The notes under the pieces: generated by a model | What the model was told of the DNA's origin: nothing | Databases searched by the model: none | The model's input: the letters and a program-made list of their open reading frames with translations, nothing else | Shown: positions 12,021 through 22,319 of the stretch, piece by piece | How positions within the stretch are numbered: the first letter of the stretch is position 1 | How the letters are laid out: the number at the start of each line of letters is the position of its first letter | Program-made: the position numbers and the translations under genes | Source of the DNA: Candolleomyces eurysporus | Taxonomy: Eukaryota > Basidiomycota > Agaricomycetes > Agaricales > Psathyrellaceae | Assembly (NCBI GenBank): GCA_027579435.1 | Contig: JANBPK010001207.1 | Coordinates: 42,251 to 106,250, forward strand | Direction: 5' to 3' | DNA: 64,000 bases

Positions 12021-13292
12021 CTAGTTGTCATCATCATCCTCGATCTCGATAACTTCGGGCTCGTTGCTGGCCAGCTGGTCAACCTTGTTGTGCTGCTTGA
12101 TCTCATTACCCTCAAGCTTGACCATGATCTCCCTTTTGTTCTTTGGTGTCTTTTCACGTGTCTTGCTTGCTCTTTGACTCTGGTGACTCCCATCCCCACT
12201 TCCATGGAGCTCACTTCCAGCAACCCTAGAAGCTGAGCTGGTGCCCTGAACAACCAGAGGAGTTGACTGTGGAGTGGCATAGGCTGAGGCTTCAAGGAGC
12301 TGGGTGAAGAACTTCGTCTGGGCTTCGTGGTTCCGGTTCATAGTGTCAAGGATCGACTTGATGGCTTTTTTGCTTGGGAATGTGCCCGCACTGGCCCTGT
12401 TGCCAGTGGAAGTGGAAGCATCAGAAGGGGCCTCTGACTGGGAGGAGGAAGAGGGCGAGCGCGCAAAGTGCAGCTTGGATTTGGAGTGAGATACAAATTT
12501 GGAGCTCGTAGGTTTCTTGATGGTCGGGAGGAAACGACCGGTTGACTTTGAGCGCGGATTTACGGTTACGCCATCGGTTTTGTGCCTCTTGGCAGCACTA
12601 CGAACCGGGGGAGAATCCGAATCTTCTTCCTCGTCGTCTTCCTCGTCTTCCTCTTCGTCGCTTGGAGTTTCCGATACGATGCACTTCCGCTTCGTCCCAG
12701 CCACAGCTCCAAGGGCCGATCGGCTAGGCGCTATCGTCAGGCTTGCAGTCGTGGTACTACTCAGCTTCGACTTGCTCTGCCCACTGGCAACACGAGCAGA
12801 CGCCGAGGTCGTACTAGACACAACGACAATTCTACACCTTTGTTTGGCGTCGATACAAGTCGTGCACCGAACGAAGTCCTTGAGTACGCCTGGTTCGTCA
12901 TCATTTGCTTGGCGGTTTCTCCGAGGGGCTCTATAGCAATCCATTTTGAGATCTTTGCATCGCGTGCATACTGATTTTCCGACCATCTTCACGAGCCCTG
13001 CTGCTGCTGCTGTCGCGTCAGATCCCTTGGCTTTTGCCTTCCCCGATTCTAGTTCCCTCTGCCTCGCGAGTTCCAACTCCTCTTCACGTCGGCGCTGGGC
13101 CGCCAGCTCAACTTGCTTTCGTTTGGCCTCGGCCTCGAGCGATTTGCGTTTCAATTCGTATTCGTTTTTGACTCGTTCGAGCTCTTGTTCTTCTTCGAAA
13201 AGTAGAGTGCGGCGTTGCGCGGCGATGGAATTGAGTCCGGCTTTGAGATGTTTTGTGACGGAGGATTCTGATGAGCGGGTCTCGACTGGCAT
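12021..13292 (-). CDS. Coiled-coil protein with split Zn2Cys6-like motif, copy A
   Basis: Single-exon frame. The Met at 13292 (MPVETRSSESS) is preferred over an upstream one at 13358 because the paralog at 15956-17275 begins MPVQTRSSEPA. Architecture: a charged coiled coil (~residues 25-95), then VGKSVCTRCKDLKMDC, a 23-residue spacer, and CTTCIDAKQRC. Both halves are C-x2-C-x6-C as in fungal Zn2Cys6 binuclear clusters, but the linker is far longer than the usual 5-12 residues. A Ser-rich, basic middle with an acidic patch follows, then a short helical segment (ILDTMNRNHEAQTKFFTQ) and an acidic C-terminus EVIEIEDDDDN that resembles a SUMO-interacting motif. Likely nuclear and possibly DNA-binding; this is inference. 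Part of duplicated unit A. Confidence 0.8.
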   Translation of the reverse strand: MPVETRSSESSVTKHLKAGLNSIAAQRRTLLFEEEQELERVKNEYELKRKSLEAEAKRKQVELAAQRRREEELELARQRELESGKAKAKGSDATAAAAGLVKMVGKSVCTRCKDLKMDCYRAPRRNRQANDDEPGVLKDFVRCTTCIDAKQRCRIVVVSSTTSASARVASGQSKSKLSSTTTASLTIAPSRSALGAVAGTKRKCIVSETPSDEEEDEEDDEEEDSDSPPVRSAAKRHKTDGVTVNPRSKSTGRFLPTIKKPTSSKFVSHSKSKLHFARSPSSSSQSEAPSDASTSTGNRASAGTFPSKKAIKSILDTMNRNHEAQTKFFTQLLEASAYATPQSTPLVVQGTSSASRVAGSELHGSGDGSHQSQRASKTREKTPKNKREIMVKLEGNEIKQHNKVDQLASNEPEVIEIEDDDDN

Positions 13293-14106
13293 TGTACTGC
13301 TAGGATCGATGTCCGGGTCGAAGAGGTAGTGACGGCTTAGGTCTTGGGATCGGGTCAATGGTCAATGGTCAATGATCAAACGCACTACTTATATCGATAA
13401 AGATGGCTCTGATAAGACTGACAGCTAACTCGGTGATGTGGAGCTCCGTGAATTATACTCCTGAGCAAGATATTAGGGTTCTGTCACTGTATAATCATTC
13501 GCTTTTGACATCCCGTTGCGATGACTCCCTGGCGAGGTCGCTTACGATCGTTGAGTGTATTAGGTGTGTTCCATTATTTCTCCCATAATTCAGTTGGTGG
13601 GAAAGCTTTTGGTGGCTTGTTCCAATCAATGTCCTTGGACTCTTGGGTGTTGGCTCAGATAGTTGCAAGACGAGGAGAATATCGCCTTTGTGTGAGCTCC
13701 GGTTAGCTCATTCTATCAGTGTGCCCATTCCGATTAGCCCTTAGAAAGTGCCACGTTCTACGACGCCTCCACTCTCTTTCTTTGCCCATCTATAGCATCG
13801 ATCGACTCGCTCAAATCCGAAAGGTCGCGTGTTTAGGGGCGAACGGCACCAAAAATTTGGTTTGTGTGTCTCGGAGAAGGTATACTCATCCCTGCTCTGT
13901 CTAAATAGACTATTGTCTCTCAGGTGAAGGACCGTCTCCCTAGGAGGCTACTGGAACTCGAATTCGACTAGCTTGAGTCTAGAGGCTTGAGGGATCTAGC
14001 AGTGGCCGCCAGTGGATAAGCTGTCCCCATTATCAAGAAAACCCAGTCAATATCTTAGCTCTAACACCAGATGAGGATTGTCTAGACCTTCCAATCATAG
14101 CTATTC
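13293..14106. other. Intergenic segment of unit A
   Basis: No gene supported. GTCAATG is repeated three times in tandem at about 13354-13373, just upstream of the zinc-type gene. Most of 13500-14100 aligns by eye with 17440-18540 of unit B, including the GCATCGATCGACT and TTTAGGGGCGAA blocks. Confidence 0.5.
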
Positions 14107-14322
14107 TTGTTGTACCACCAGATGCCTCATCATGTCCAGAGAACAACCGAGGAAACCTATCAGGGCCTTCTCAACCGACTTGCGAATGCTCTGACTCCAG
14201 AGATGAAGAATTCATCTCAAGCCAANCCCCCGCTCCCCCGTCGTCCGAGCTTTCCCCTCCGTCAGTTTCGGCTTCGACTTCGCCGCATACTATGGCGAAT
14301 GAGCTTAACGATGCCATAACTT
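14107..14322 (+). pseudogene. Truncated 5' fragment of the membrane-protein gene at 18556
   Basis: About 60 codons homologous to the start of the complete gene at 18556. The block LLNRLANALTP is shared, followed by the Pro/Ser-rich stretch and the sequence GAGCTTAACGATGCCAT, also shared at the DNA level (18723-18740). It stops abruptly at about 14320, where the sequence becomes the 3' end of the 7TM copy of unit B, marking the junction of the tandem duplication. One N at 14226 sits in a run of C, and frame is shifted relative to the intact gene downstream of it. Not expected to make a functional protein. Confidence 0.75.
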
Positions 14323-14369
14323 TTGTGGGCTACCACTTCTGAAGGTTCAACATTTTCAGTGAATGTCCG

Positions 14370-15067
14370 TCCGACCTCCCGAGAGAAACTCGTTCAACCT
14401 TGCTTCATGACTACACTATATTCACTTGGACAGGACTCCGTGATAGTATCAGGCTAAGACTCTCGCAAACGCAATCGGCTGGAAATTTCCTCCTGACTCA
14501 ATCAAGTCGTTCACAATCGAGCTCCCAGCCAAAACCCTGAAGATGATGAATTGGGAACGAAACGCCTATTGCTTGTTGGTGTTAAAGATTAGAAGTCGGA
14601 AGTCAGTACAAGGATTATCACCCGACGAGAAGGGTTAAGTTCGCACACTTAGACAATACCACGCCCCCACAACGGTAAAAGAAGCCGGCAGCCTGTTCAT
14701 GTACCGATTCTTATAGAATATCAAGGACACAATCCCAAAGAGCGAGAAGAGCAGCACTGATACGACGAGAATGGGTATAACACCGGTGTATTTGGCGAAA
14801 TAGGACGGAGCGAGGACTTTTCCAAGACGTTTTTGAGTTTGGAAGATTCGGAAGGAAATCATGGCTGTGACAGAGATGCTGACACAACGGAGAGAGCCAT
14901 CCAGCCGATTGCGAATTGAGCTCTCAGAGGCAATTCGACGGCGGCCATAGCACCGACTGAATGCTGAGCTCACCGACATTCACCGCCTCGAGGTGTAGTG
15001 CTGCTTATGAAGCGCGCATAAGAGATGCCATTGCCTCATTACTTCGAAAGCTGGTAAAGTCCAACAT
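14370..15067 (-). pseudogene. Decayed 7TM gene copy (unit B)
   Basis: Homologous to the intact 7TM gene at 10405-11609. The start region aligns (ATG at 15067) but a TAT codon of the intact copy has become TAA after about 20 codons. The central helices present at about 10960-11520 in copy A are missing altogether: at ~14955 the sequence jumps from the middle of the gene straight to the first exon. The remaining C-terminal part still reads VTAMISFRIFQTQKRLGKVL and LVVSVLLFSLFGIVSLIF on 14635-14979. The last exon is also disrupted, its frame closing early relative to copy A. Confidence 0.8.
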
Positions 15068-15209
15068 CTTTCTCTGTATACACGCTGGGTGGAAGTGGGG
15101 GAAAGGATGATCGACTAACTGGACAAGAAACGGTCACGGTAGTTCAGCTTTCAGGAGGTTTCATTGATTGATAGTCCGTCACCGTCGGGGATATTATGGG
15201 CGCCCCGGA

Positions 15210-15685
15210 AAGCGCCCAGTTACTAATCAGAAAAATGTCCAAACGTCTTGGCGTGGCGACTTGAGCCACTTGGCCAAGTCGCCTCAAGTGCCCCAAGTGG
15301 GTACTTGAGGCGAGTTGACCGAGTGGGGCTCTCAGCTTGTCGAGCGGTTGAGGGCTTGGTCAAGTTCTCTCAAGTGTCCAAGTTGAAGCTTTTGAAGAAG
15401 CACCTGAGACAACCTGGAAGGTATTTGAACCCCGAATGGTTGGGGGACAATTGGCATGAATTGACAGGATTATAGGGTGTAAAAATTGCATCTACTTGTG
15501 GCATAAATAACTATTACAAGAAAATATGAATACCATAGTGTGTATTACTGTCAGGACTCGACCCGTACGCCACCCGTTACAGCCTGGCCAGTAGATAGCA
15601 CCAGTATGCAAGAATAGAAAGGACACACAACAGTCCCACTCTGATCTTTCAACATGGCATTGACAGAAACTCACATTCAAGGCGC
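15210..15685. mobile_element. About 470-bp insertion in unit B, possible SINE-like element
   Basis: Absent from unit A: the shared GGGCGCCCCGGA...GCGC sequence at 15195-15215 resumes at ~15685 with GGCGCTTGGCAGGCGCC. The insert has two parts. 15240-15420 is rich in direct and inverted CAAGT/ACTTG words, including a perfect 10-bp hairpin stem (15280-15289 with 15303-15312). The second part (about 15540-15605, minus strand) contains GGGTCGAGTCC, one base from a tRNA B-box, preceded by TGGCCAGGCTG, which resembles an A-box. A tRNA-derived SINE inserted next to a CAAGT-rich tract is one reading. No target-site duplication was established. Confidence 0.35.
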
Positions 15686-15955
15686 TTGGCAGGCGCCTGG
15701 TTTATAAACATCAGTGAACTAGTTATACGATTTAGATTCGTAGCAGCCCCGGGAGGGTTTTACGAAGCCCAATCAAGGCGGCTCGACGAGGAAAGATTGA
15801 AATACGAGATATAAGTACACTTTTAATGTCACCGCGTCCCATCAGTAGATTCAAACAAAACGTACGAATACCGCGCAAATCCGGGAGGCAATGAGTCTAC
15901 TTTTATGAAAGCGCTTTGCTCTTCCTCCCGTTCAAGTTCCTTCCCCTCCGTATCA

Positions 15956-17275
15956 CTAGTCGTCGTCATCCTCAATCACGATAATCTCAGGCTCATAATC
16001 GGTGGCCAGCTGGTCAATTACATCGCGCCGCTCCAACTCGTCCTCAAGCTTAACATACACTTTCCGCTTTCCGTTCTTTGACCGTCTTGTCTGCGTATCC
16101 GTTGCTTTCTGACTTTGACGACCCCCGCTTCCACTTCCACTTCCACGATGCCCCCTCTCACGATGGTCGCTTTGGTTGGTGGTAGTCGAAGTAAAACTCG
16201 AATTCGCGTTGGTGTCCTGAACAGAAGGAAAAGTCGGTGGAGGGGCATGAGCTGAATCTCCAACTCCAAGGAATTGCGTGAAGAATTTCATTGTGGCTTC
16301 ATGGTTTCGATTCATATTATCGAGGATCGACTTTAAGGTTTCTTCGCTCGCTACACCGACACTGGTGGAACTCGAAGGATCAGACGGAACTTCTGATTGG
16401 GAGGAGGAAGAGGAGGAGTTTGAATGGGGATGGGAGGGGTGTAAGTGCGAGTGCGAGTGCGACTTGGGTGTAGACTGGGATGCATTTTTGGAACCCGTCG
16501 GCTTTTTGATAGCAGGGAGGAATCGGCCGGTGGCAAGTGAGCGAGGACGTGGAGGCGGTCCTGGTACGACGTCGGATTTGCGCCTCTTGGAAATCTGAGT
16601 GCTATGACAACTTGAAGGAGCTGGTCCAGAGTCCGAGTCCGAATGCGACTCATCCTCTTCGCTTGCAACATATACGATGTGTTTCCGTTTCGTCCCAGCT
16701 GCAGCTCCAGAGGCCGATCGCCCTGGAGTTGGCGCCAGACTTGTAGCTGTTGTGATGTTGATGGTGCTCATTCTCGGCTTGCTCTGGCTGGCCGTATTAC
16801 GAACAGGTGGCGCGGTGGAAGAAATAGCTGTCCTACACTTCAGCTTGGTGTCGATACAGCTCTGGCACCGAACGAAATCTTTGAGAACTCCAGGGGCTGT
16901 ATCGACGGTCGGTTGGAAAAGCTGTCGAGGTGCCCTGTAGCAATCGATTTTCTTATCCTTGCACGGGGTGCACACTGCCTTTCCGACCATCTTTACGAGC
17001 CCGGGGATGGCGGCTGGATTCTTCTTCTCCAGTTTCCGTATTCTCTCCTTCCTCATACGTTCCTCCTCTTTTTCGCGTCGCTGCTCTGCTGCTAACTCGA
17101 GTTTCCTTCTTTTTCCTTCAAGGGCTTTGCGGTTGGACTTGTATTCATGTTCGAGTCGTTTGAGTTCTTCTTTCCTTTCTTGAAGGAGACTTTGATGTTG
17201 CGCGTCAATGGAGCGGAGCTCTGCGTTGATTTTAGCGGTGATGGCGGGCTCGGAAGAACGGGTCTGGACGGGCAT
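15956..17275 (-). CDS. Coiled-coil protein with split Zn2Cys6-like motif, copy B
   Basis: 439-residue single-exon paralog of the gene at 12021-13292. Start MPVQTRSSEPA; coiled coil rich in Glu/Lys/Arg (~residues 20-95); CTPCKDKKIDC; a spacer of about 24 residues containing APGVLKDFVR, shared with copy A; CQSCIDTKLKC. A low-complexity Ser/His middle, the helical segment ILDNMNRNHEATMKFFTQFL and the acidic tail EIIVIEDDDD follow. The tail fits a SUMO-interacting consensus (hydrophobic core followed by acidic residues) better than copy A does. Conservation of the Cys halves, the spacer block, the late helix and the tail between diverged copies argues that both are under selection. Role unknown; nuclear regulatory protein inferred. 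Confidence 0.8.
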   Translation of the reverse strand: MPVQTRSSEPAITAKINAELRSIDAQHQSLLQERKEELKRLEHEYKSNRKALEGKRRKLELAAEQRREKEEERMRKERIRKLEKKNPAAIPGLVKMVGKAVCTPCKDKKIDCYRAPRQLFQPTVDTAPGVLKDFVRCQSCIDTKLKCRTAISSTAPPVRNTASQSKPRMSTINITTATSLAPTPGRSASGAAAGTKRKHIVYVASEEDESHSDSDSGPAPSSCHSTQISKRRKSDVVPGPPPRPRSLATGRFLPAIKKPTGSKNASQSTPKSHSHSHLHPSHPHSNSSSSSSQSEVPSDPSSSTSVGVASEETLKSILDNMNRNHEATMKFFTQFLGVGDSAHAPPPTFPSVQDTNANSSFTSTTTNQSDHRERGHRGSGSGSGGRQSQKATDTQTRRSKNGKRKVYVKLEDELERRDVIDQLATDYEPEIIVIEDDDD

Positions 17276-18555
17276 GTTTTGTAGAATCGATGGGAAGAGT
17301 CGAGCGAAAGATTCGATAAAGATAGGTTGAAGAGGTAGCTGATTGAGAAGATAAGGGTGGCGCCCATTGGACTCGTAAAGGGTGGCTAATTATGGCGAGT
17401 CTGTGATTGGCATGAGAAGATGGATTGAACGTTTGTACGTACTACCTATTGATTAGCTTTCGACGTCTCGCACCTACTGGTTCCACTGTCTTGGGTGTGA
17501 CGAGCTCAGGTACAAGTCGTTCCATTTGGAAGTCTGCGCTGAAGACTCGGAGCGTATGTATTTCTTGATCTTTGTCCAGTGGCGCATGCAAGGCATTGCA
17601 AGCTCATTGGGACAATACTCTCGACCTTCCCTTCTATGATTCACTTTTTGTGTTTGCTGGGAAGATGCAGTATTTGGTAAGGATGTGCTCTCACTTGACC
17701 GAAGATCGATCTCATCTTCACAATTAAGTCCCTAATGGCAGGAGGTGCGGTTTCTCATTGATATATTCTTGACATCTTACTCTCCGTCATCTTCCTTTTG
17801 CTCGCTGTCCTCGAGTATGTGGTGTCACTGAGTTCAGCTATCCTCTCCAATATCGTATAAATCACTCGAGCTAGCTCTGAAACGTTGCTCGAGGGATATT
17901 TATCGGACCAACCCCCTAAGAACTTTCCCATCAAGCTCGAATTATGGGAGAAAAATAAGCAAATGGCCACCTCAGCCTCTATCAATGTGACCACCCGCGC
18001 GAGCCTATAAATTTGCCACGCTTCACGACGCCTGCACTCTCTTTCCTCACCTCATCTACAGCATCGATCGACTTGCAAGCATACCGCGTCGCGTGCTAAG
18101 TAGCGCGTTTAGGGGCGAAAATCACCAAATCGGGAGGCACACGTGTGGATTATCTAAGCCCCCTTAACAGCCCTCTTGCGGGTTGCCGTTTTCGCGTCGC
18201 TCAGCTTCGTCTCCTTGCCTCGACGACGAGGCCCTCCTTTGGTCCTTGGGAGCGAGGCCGCTGCTAAGGTGGGTCTTGAACATGGCTCTTGTGCCTCGGA
18301 GAAGGTATACTTACCTCTGCTCTGTCTAGATAGACTATCGTCTCTCAGGCGAAGGACCGTATACCCAGGAGGTTACCGGAACTTGGATACAACTGGCCTG
18401 ATTCTAGAGGGTTGAGGGACCTAGCAGTGGATAGGTGCGTCTTCGCTGTCTCACTGTCAAGAAAAACCAACTGATATCCCAAATTCAACACCAGATGAGA
18501 ACTGCGTATAATTCCCAATAGCAACTCTTGTCGAACCACCAGATCTCTACTAGCC
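17276..18555. other. Intergenic segment of unit B
   Basis: No gene supported; the longest frames are ~80 codons without domain signal. The segment carries the promoter regions of the zinc-type gene (minus) and the membrane-protein gene (plus), which are divergent. Much of it aligns with 13293-14106, which is about 450 bp shorter. Confidence 0.5.
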
Positions 18556-21500
18556 ATGTCTGAAGAACAGCCGAGGAGGTTCTCTCAGGACCTCCTCAAT
18601 CGACTCGCAAATGCTCTGACTCCAGGGTCGAAGAAATCAACTCAAGCCAACCCCACTCCCCCGCCGTCCGAACCTTCTATTCCGTCGTTTTCGGCTCCAA
18701 CCTCGCCGTATACTATGGCGAACGAGCTTAACGATGCCATCTCCACCCCCCTTTCCCCTACCACCTGGGCCGCCGCCTCCGCAGCTACGCCCATTCTCCA
18801 TTCCGAGTCCCCGCAATTCGGCGCCGAACTACGCCGGATCGATAGTGCATCCTCCATTGCCTCTTCTCTCAAGCGCAAAATCGCACTTTCAGGCCTCAGT
18901 GTGTCCGAGTTCTTCAAGAAGATAGGGAAGGGTGTAGCGAATATCGGGAAATCTAGCAAAGAAGACGGCGGTGGAAGTCGATCCTTTGATTATGACGATT
19001 ACCTGTCCTCAACGACAACAAGGAATGCGAACGAACTCCAAACTCCCCCGCCCACCCCACCTCACCAGAAACTCAAGCAGCCTTTACTGCCTCCAAACCG
19101 AGCTGGGCCACCGCATTCGAGTGGACTAGGGCACGCCAAGTTGTTGAGCATGGTCGCAGAGGGCGATGAGAACTCGGACGATTCGGACTCTGCTCATCAG
19201 TTCCCTCTTCCCCAACAAGCTCAACGCGCCGACGTTCCCAGCGGCAACGATGGTAGCAGAGAAGGCGGAGAAGTCCCACCCGAGGACCCAACAGACCCAG
19301 ACTACCTCGCCCACCGCATCCAACAACTCATCGATGTACTCCCCCCTCCCCCGCCTACACCCCGTCCTCAACCTCATAAACCCCTCCCACCTGGTACACC
19401 TCGCCCCAGTCGACCTTGGNAAGCCTCTGCCCGGATCTGGCGAGGGAAAGGAACGCGACGGAGGTGGAGGAGGAACCGGACTCCCACCCATCGGCCAAAA
19501 ACCCAACACCAAACCCCCCAAACGCGATCGGTCAGGTAAACCCATCCCGCCCGAAAACGCAGTCCCGCCCGAGATCGGCGGAGATGGCGACGACGAGAGT
19601 ACAGGGGCTTTGCTCAGGTTTTTACAGAGTGCTACGATTATGAATGGTGGGAAGACTACCGAGAAGCCCACGGTTTGGGATATGTTATCAAGGTTGGGGG
19701 CGCCGCCTCATTGGGGGTGGGATTCTGAACCTCTTCCTCCTGCTGAGGGCGAGGACGGGTCTGGTGGTGAAGGCGGAAGTGGTGAAAGGACCGGTGGTGG
19801 AGTTGGAGGAGACGACGCGCGTACGGCGTTCGCGGACACCCACAGCGTGATGATGTACTCGCCCCTCATACCCACCAAAGCGGATATCGTCGAGCTTGCT
19901 GAAGCTGTACCAGTCTATTTCGAAGAGGAGGTGCCCTACGAGGAGTACGCTGCTCTCGCCGCCACCACGGCTGCTGGCAATAACACGCAACCGAAGCAAG
20001 ATGGGGAGAAGCACGATGGGGAGGCAGGTGTGTCGGGGTGGAGTGCGGTCAAGACGATGTGGCCGTTGGGTGCGTGGTTTGGGGCTGTTCAGGCTCAGGA
20101 GGCGGGTACGACCGCGGCGCCGAACACCAATGAAGTGGATGCGACTGCACCTGAAATCGTCGTCACCCCGCCCTCTGCAACGCCCCTCTCCCTTCCTCAG
20201 TCTCCGTACATCGGAAGTCCGCGAATGCATCAATCGCCGTACCTTGGGAACCCTCGGTCGCCTTACATGGGAAGCCAACAACTCCACTCCCCTTACATGG
20301 GTAGTCCGCGAATGCTACATTCGCCGTACCTAGGGAGCCCCAGGATGTTAGAAGATGGCGAGTTGCCCCCGGTAGAAGGCGCGTTGGTGGATGGAGAGGA
20401 TGGGAAGAAGTATAGAGTGAGAAGTCAGAAAGCTTGGGTGCCTAGTACCGAAAAGGTGTCGTATGAGGTTATGTGGTGGGGGTATCGGGTGTACGTCCTC
20501 CTTTCTTTCTCTCTTTCCCCCTATGTTGAATATTCGTGTTCGCTGACTTTCCTTTCGATACAGCTACCTTCCCCCGCCAGCCATGAAAATCCTCGACGAC
20601 AAGACGCTCGAAGCTCAGAAACGCGCAGCGCTCATCACCTCGGCTCTCACGTGGTTCTTCAATAATATCCCCGTTGCTATGCTGCCACTACCTCTACAGC
20701 CTACAGTGATGCTGTTCCAGAGGTTGGCGCCGTATTTGGGGTATATTGGGACGTTTATTGCGTGGAGTTGGAATGCTGTTAAGGGGTATGATATCGGTGG
20801 GTCTTCTGTCTTCTCGTTTCGTTCCCTTCCGTTTGCTAACACGGTACGTTCTACCGCAGGCCACGGCGTGATTCTCTCAGCAACATGGCTTCTCCCTATC
20901 GCCTTGATACCCGGGACGTGGTACGAGTATTCGTTCCCGAAGAGCCCTGCGCCTCCGGAACCTGCGCCTTTACCGCCGGTGGATAACGCGCCTACGTCGG
21001 GTGCGCCGACGGAGAGTGTGCCGTCCACGCCTGCTCCTAGTGTTCCCCCTACTCCTGCACCGAGTACGCCAGCGCCTACCCTTCCGTCGAGCCCAACTCC
21101 GGAGCCGAGTACACCTCTCCCTTCGACTCCCAATCCGGAGCCAAGTCCTGAGACCCCAGTCCCACCTGCGCCTTCCTTACCGCCTTCTGAAGGAGAAGAG
21201 AGTCCGATTGAGCCTCCGCCTACGAACCCACCCGCTCCAATTCCTTTGCCGCCGGAAGATGGAGATTCGGATGTCTTACCCGACCCTCCTTCGTCACCAC
21301 CTCCGTCCCGGAAGGCACCCTCGTCCCCGAAGGTCCCAAAGTCGCCCAAATCACCTCCGTCGTCTCCGTTCCCGACTCCCGGTAGTCCGCTCGAAGAAGA
21401 CAAGGACAGAATTGGGATCCGGAGTTCTCCTGGAGGAGGGAGGCCCGATAAGAGGGGTTGGGGAAGGTTCCAAGTTACTCGGACTTTTGGTGCGGGATCT

Positions 21501-21800
21501 GCAGGTGTGCAGGGGCAGTCTTTCGTCGTTGCGCCCGCCACCTCAACACCCGGGTCCCCGTTCTCCTCCTATTCGAGTGAAATAGGGAGTGCGACCGGAA
21601 GTTCGACCCCGACGACGTGGGGTACGCCTTTGAGTAGTCCTCTCATTCGTGGCGCGGGTCTTGATGCGGTCCAGCCTGGGAGTCCGTTGATGGATGAGCT
21701 CTTGAAGAGTAGGAGGGTTGAGACTGTGCCGTTGCCGTCCCCTACTGCGGCTACTCCTACGGCTACCACATCTTCGAGTGCTTCGGGTTCTGCCAAGTGA
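18556..21800 (+). CDS. Large proline-rich membrane protein
   Basis: Starts MSEEQPRRFSQDLLNRLANALTP. Three exons: 18556-20490, 20564-20796 and 20860-21800 (introns of 73 and 63 bp). The single N at 19420 must be dropped for the frame to continue (RPW-KPLPGSGEG); the exons then total 3108 bases, exactly 1036 codons. Residues 1-250 are Ser/Pro-rich. A repeat block of SPY-[MLI]-G-[SN] units occupies 20202-20340. Downstream lies a hydrophobic region around LITSALTWFFNNIPVAMLPL and YLGYIGTFIAWSW, then HGVILSATWLLPIALIPGTW, so two or three membrane helices are likely. The C-terminal ~290 residues are a Pro/Ser/Thr tail dominated by PxP and TPxP words. Not a family I recognise. A truncated duplicate of its 5' end lies at 14107-14322. 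Confidence 0.8.
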
Positions 21801-22319
21801 GCTGAGACTTCAAAGGGAGGGTGTGGTTAGATTCAGGGTAATGGGAGGTGGTTGTGGAGAGGTATCTCGTGGTGATGGATAACTCTTGTTTCTTGGGCCT
21901 CTTGATTGGCTTGGTACTGATTCCATTCATTGTTTGGTACTGACATTTTTACGACGACTTACGACTGCTTCACGAACCGCGACGAGCCTATTTGATTGCG
22001 AAAATTTGTATCTGCTATTGACTGTTGTGTGTGTGTATCATTATTGCAGTTTTTCTCCGTATCGTAGCCTTGCCCCAAGATGCTCATATTGAGTGAGTTA
22101 CGATGCTCTCCACAGAGGTCATCCATGACGCCCGAAACTGGAATGTCCAACTCCCGAGACAAGACACTGACGGACCCCTATTTGCTGACCGACCATCGGA
22201 TCATACATAGAGTATATGGCCCCGTCGCTGCTATTGCATTCGTGCGTATTCAGCCTCTCCCTTCACCCTCCATCGCTTCTATAGCACGTTCGTACCAATT
22301 CAGTAGTATCCTCTTTGAT
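21801..22319. other. Intergenic region
   Basis: 3' flank of the membrane-protein gene and promoter of the next gene. The frame of the next gene is open upstream to 22080 but has an uneven composition there. Nothing else seen. Confidence 0.4.

Larger units (their letters stand above)
10335..14322. repeat. Tandem segmental duplication, unit A
   Basis: This stretch reappears, diverged, at about 14323-18740. Matching anchors in order: a GTGGGCTACCACTTCTGAAG sequence (10335 and 14323), the 3' exon of the 7TM gene, its start region (11525-11640 and 14985-15095), the GGGCGCCCCGGA block (11747 and 15195), the zinc-type gene (12021-13292 and 15956-17275), an intergenic segment with GCATCGATCGACT (13795 and 18061), and the first ~60 codons of the gene that is complete at 18556. 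Unit A ends inside that gene, where it meets unit B. Confidence 0.85.
14323..18740. repeat. Tandem segmental duplication, unit B
   Basis: Diverged second copy of 10335-14322. It carries the decayed 7TM gene, an insertion at 15210-15685, the second zinc-type gene and the beginning of the complete membrane-protein gene. Apart from the insertion, which only B has, and the internal 7TM deletion, gene order and orientation match unit A. The right limit (~18740) is where the truncated copy in unit A stops matching; sequence beyond it is single-copy in this window. Confidence 0.85.

Noticed and set aside
13354..13373. Triple GTCAATG as a minisatellite
   Set aside because: Only three 7-bp copies; too short to call more than chance slippage, although it lies upstream of the zinc-type gene.
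15540..15605. Functional tRNA gene
   Set aside because: Box-A- and box-B-like words are present, but the acceptor and anticodon stems could not be folded; at most a tRNA-derived element.
20615..21585. Long antisense Gly-rich frame (minus) and Arg-rich frame (plus) over the Pro-rich tail
   Set aside because: Both are shadows of the PxP-rich coding sequence; composition follows from the Pro/Ser codons and there is no independent domain.
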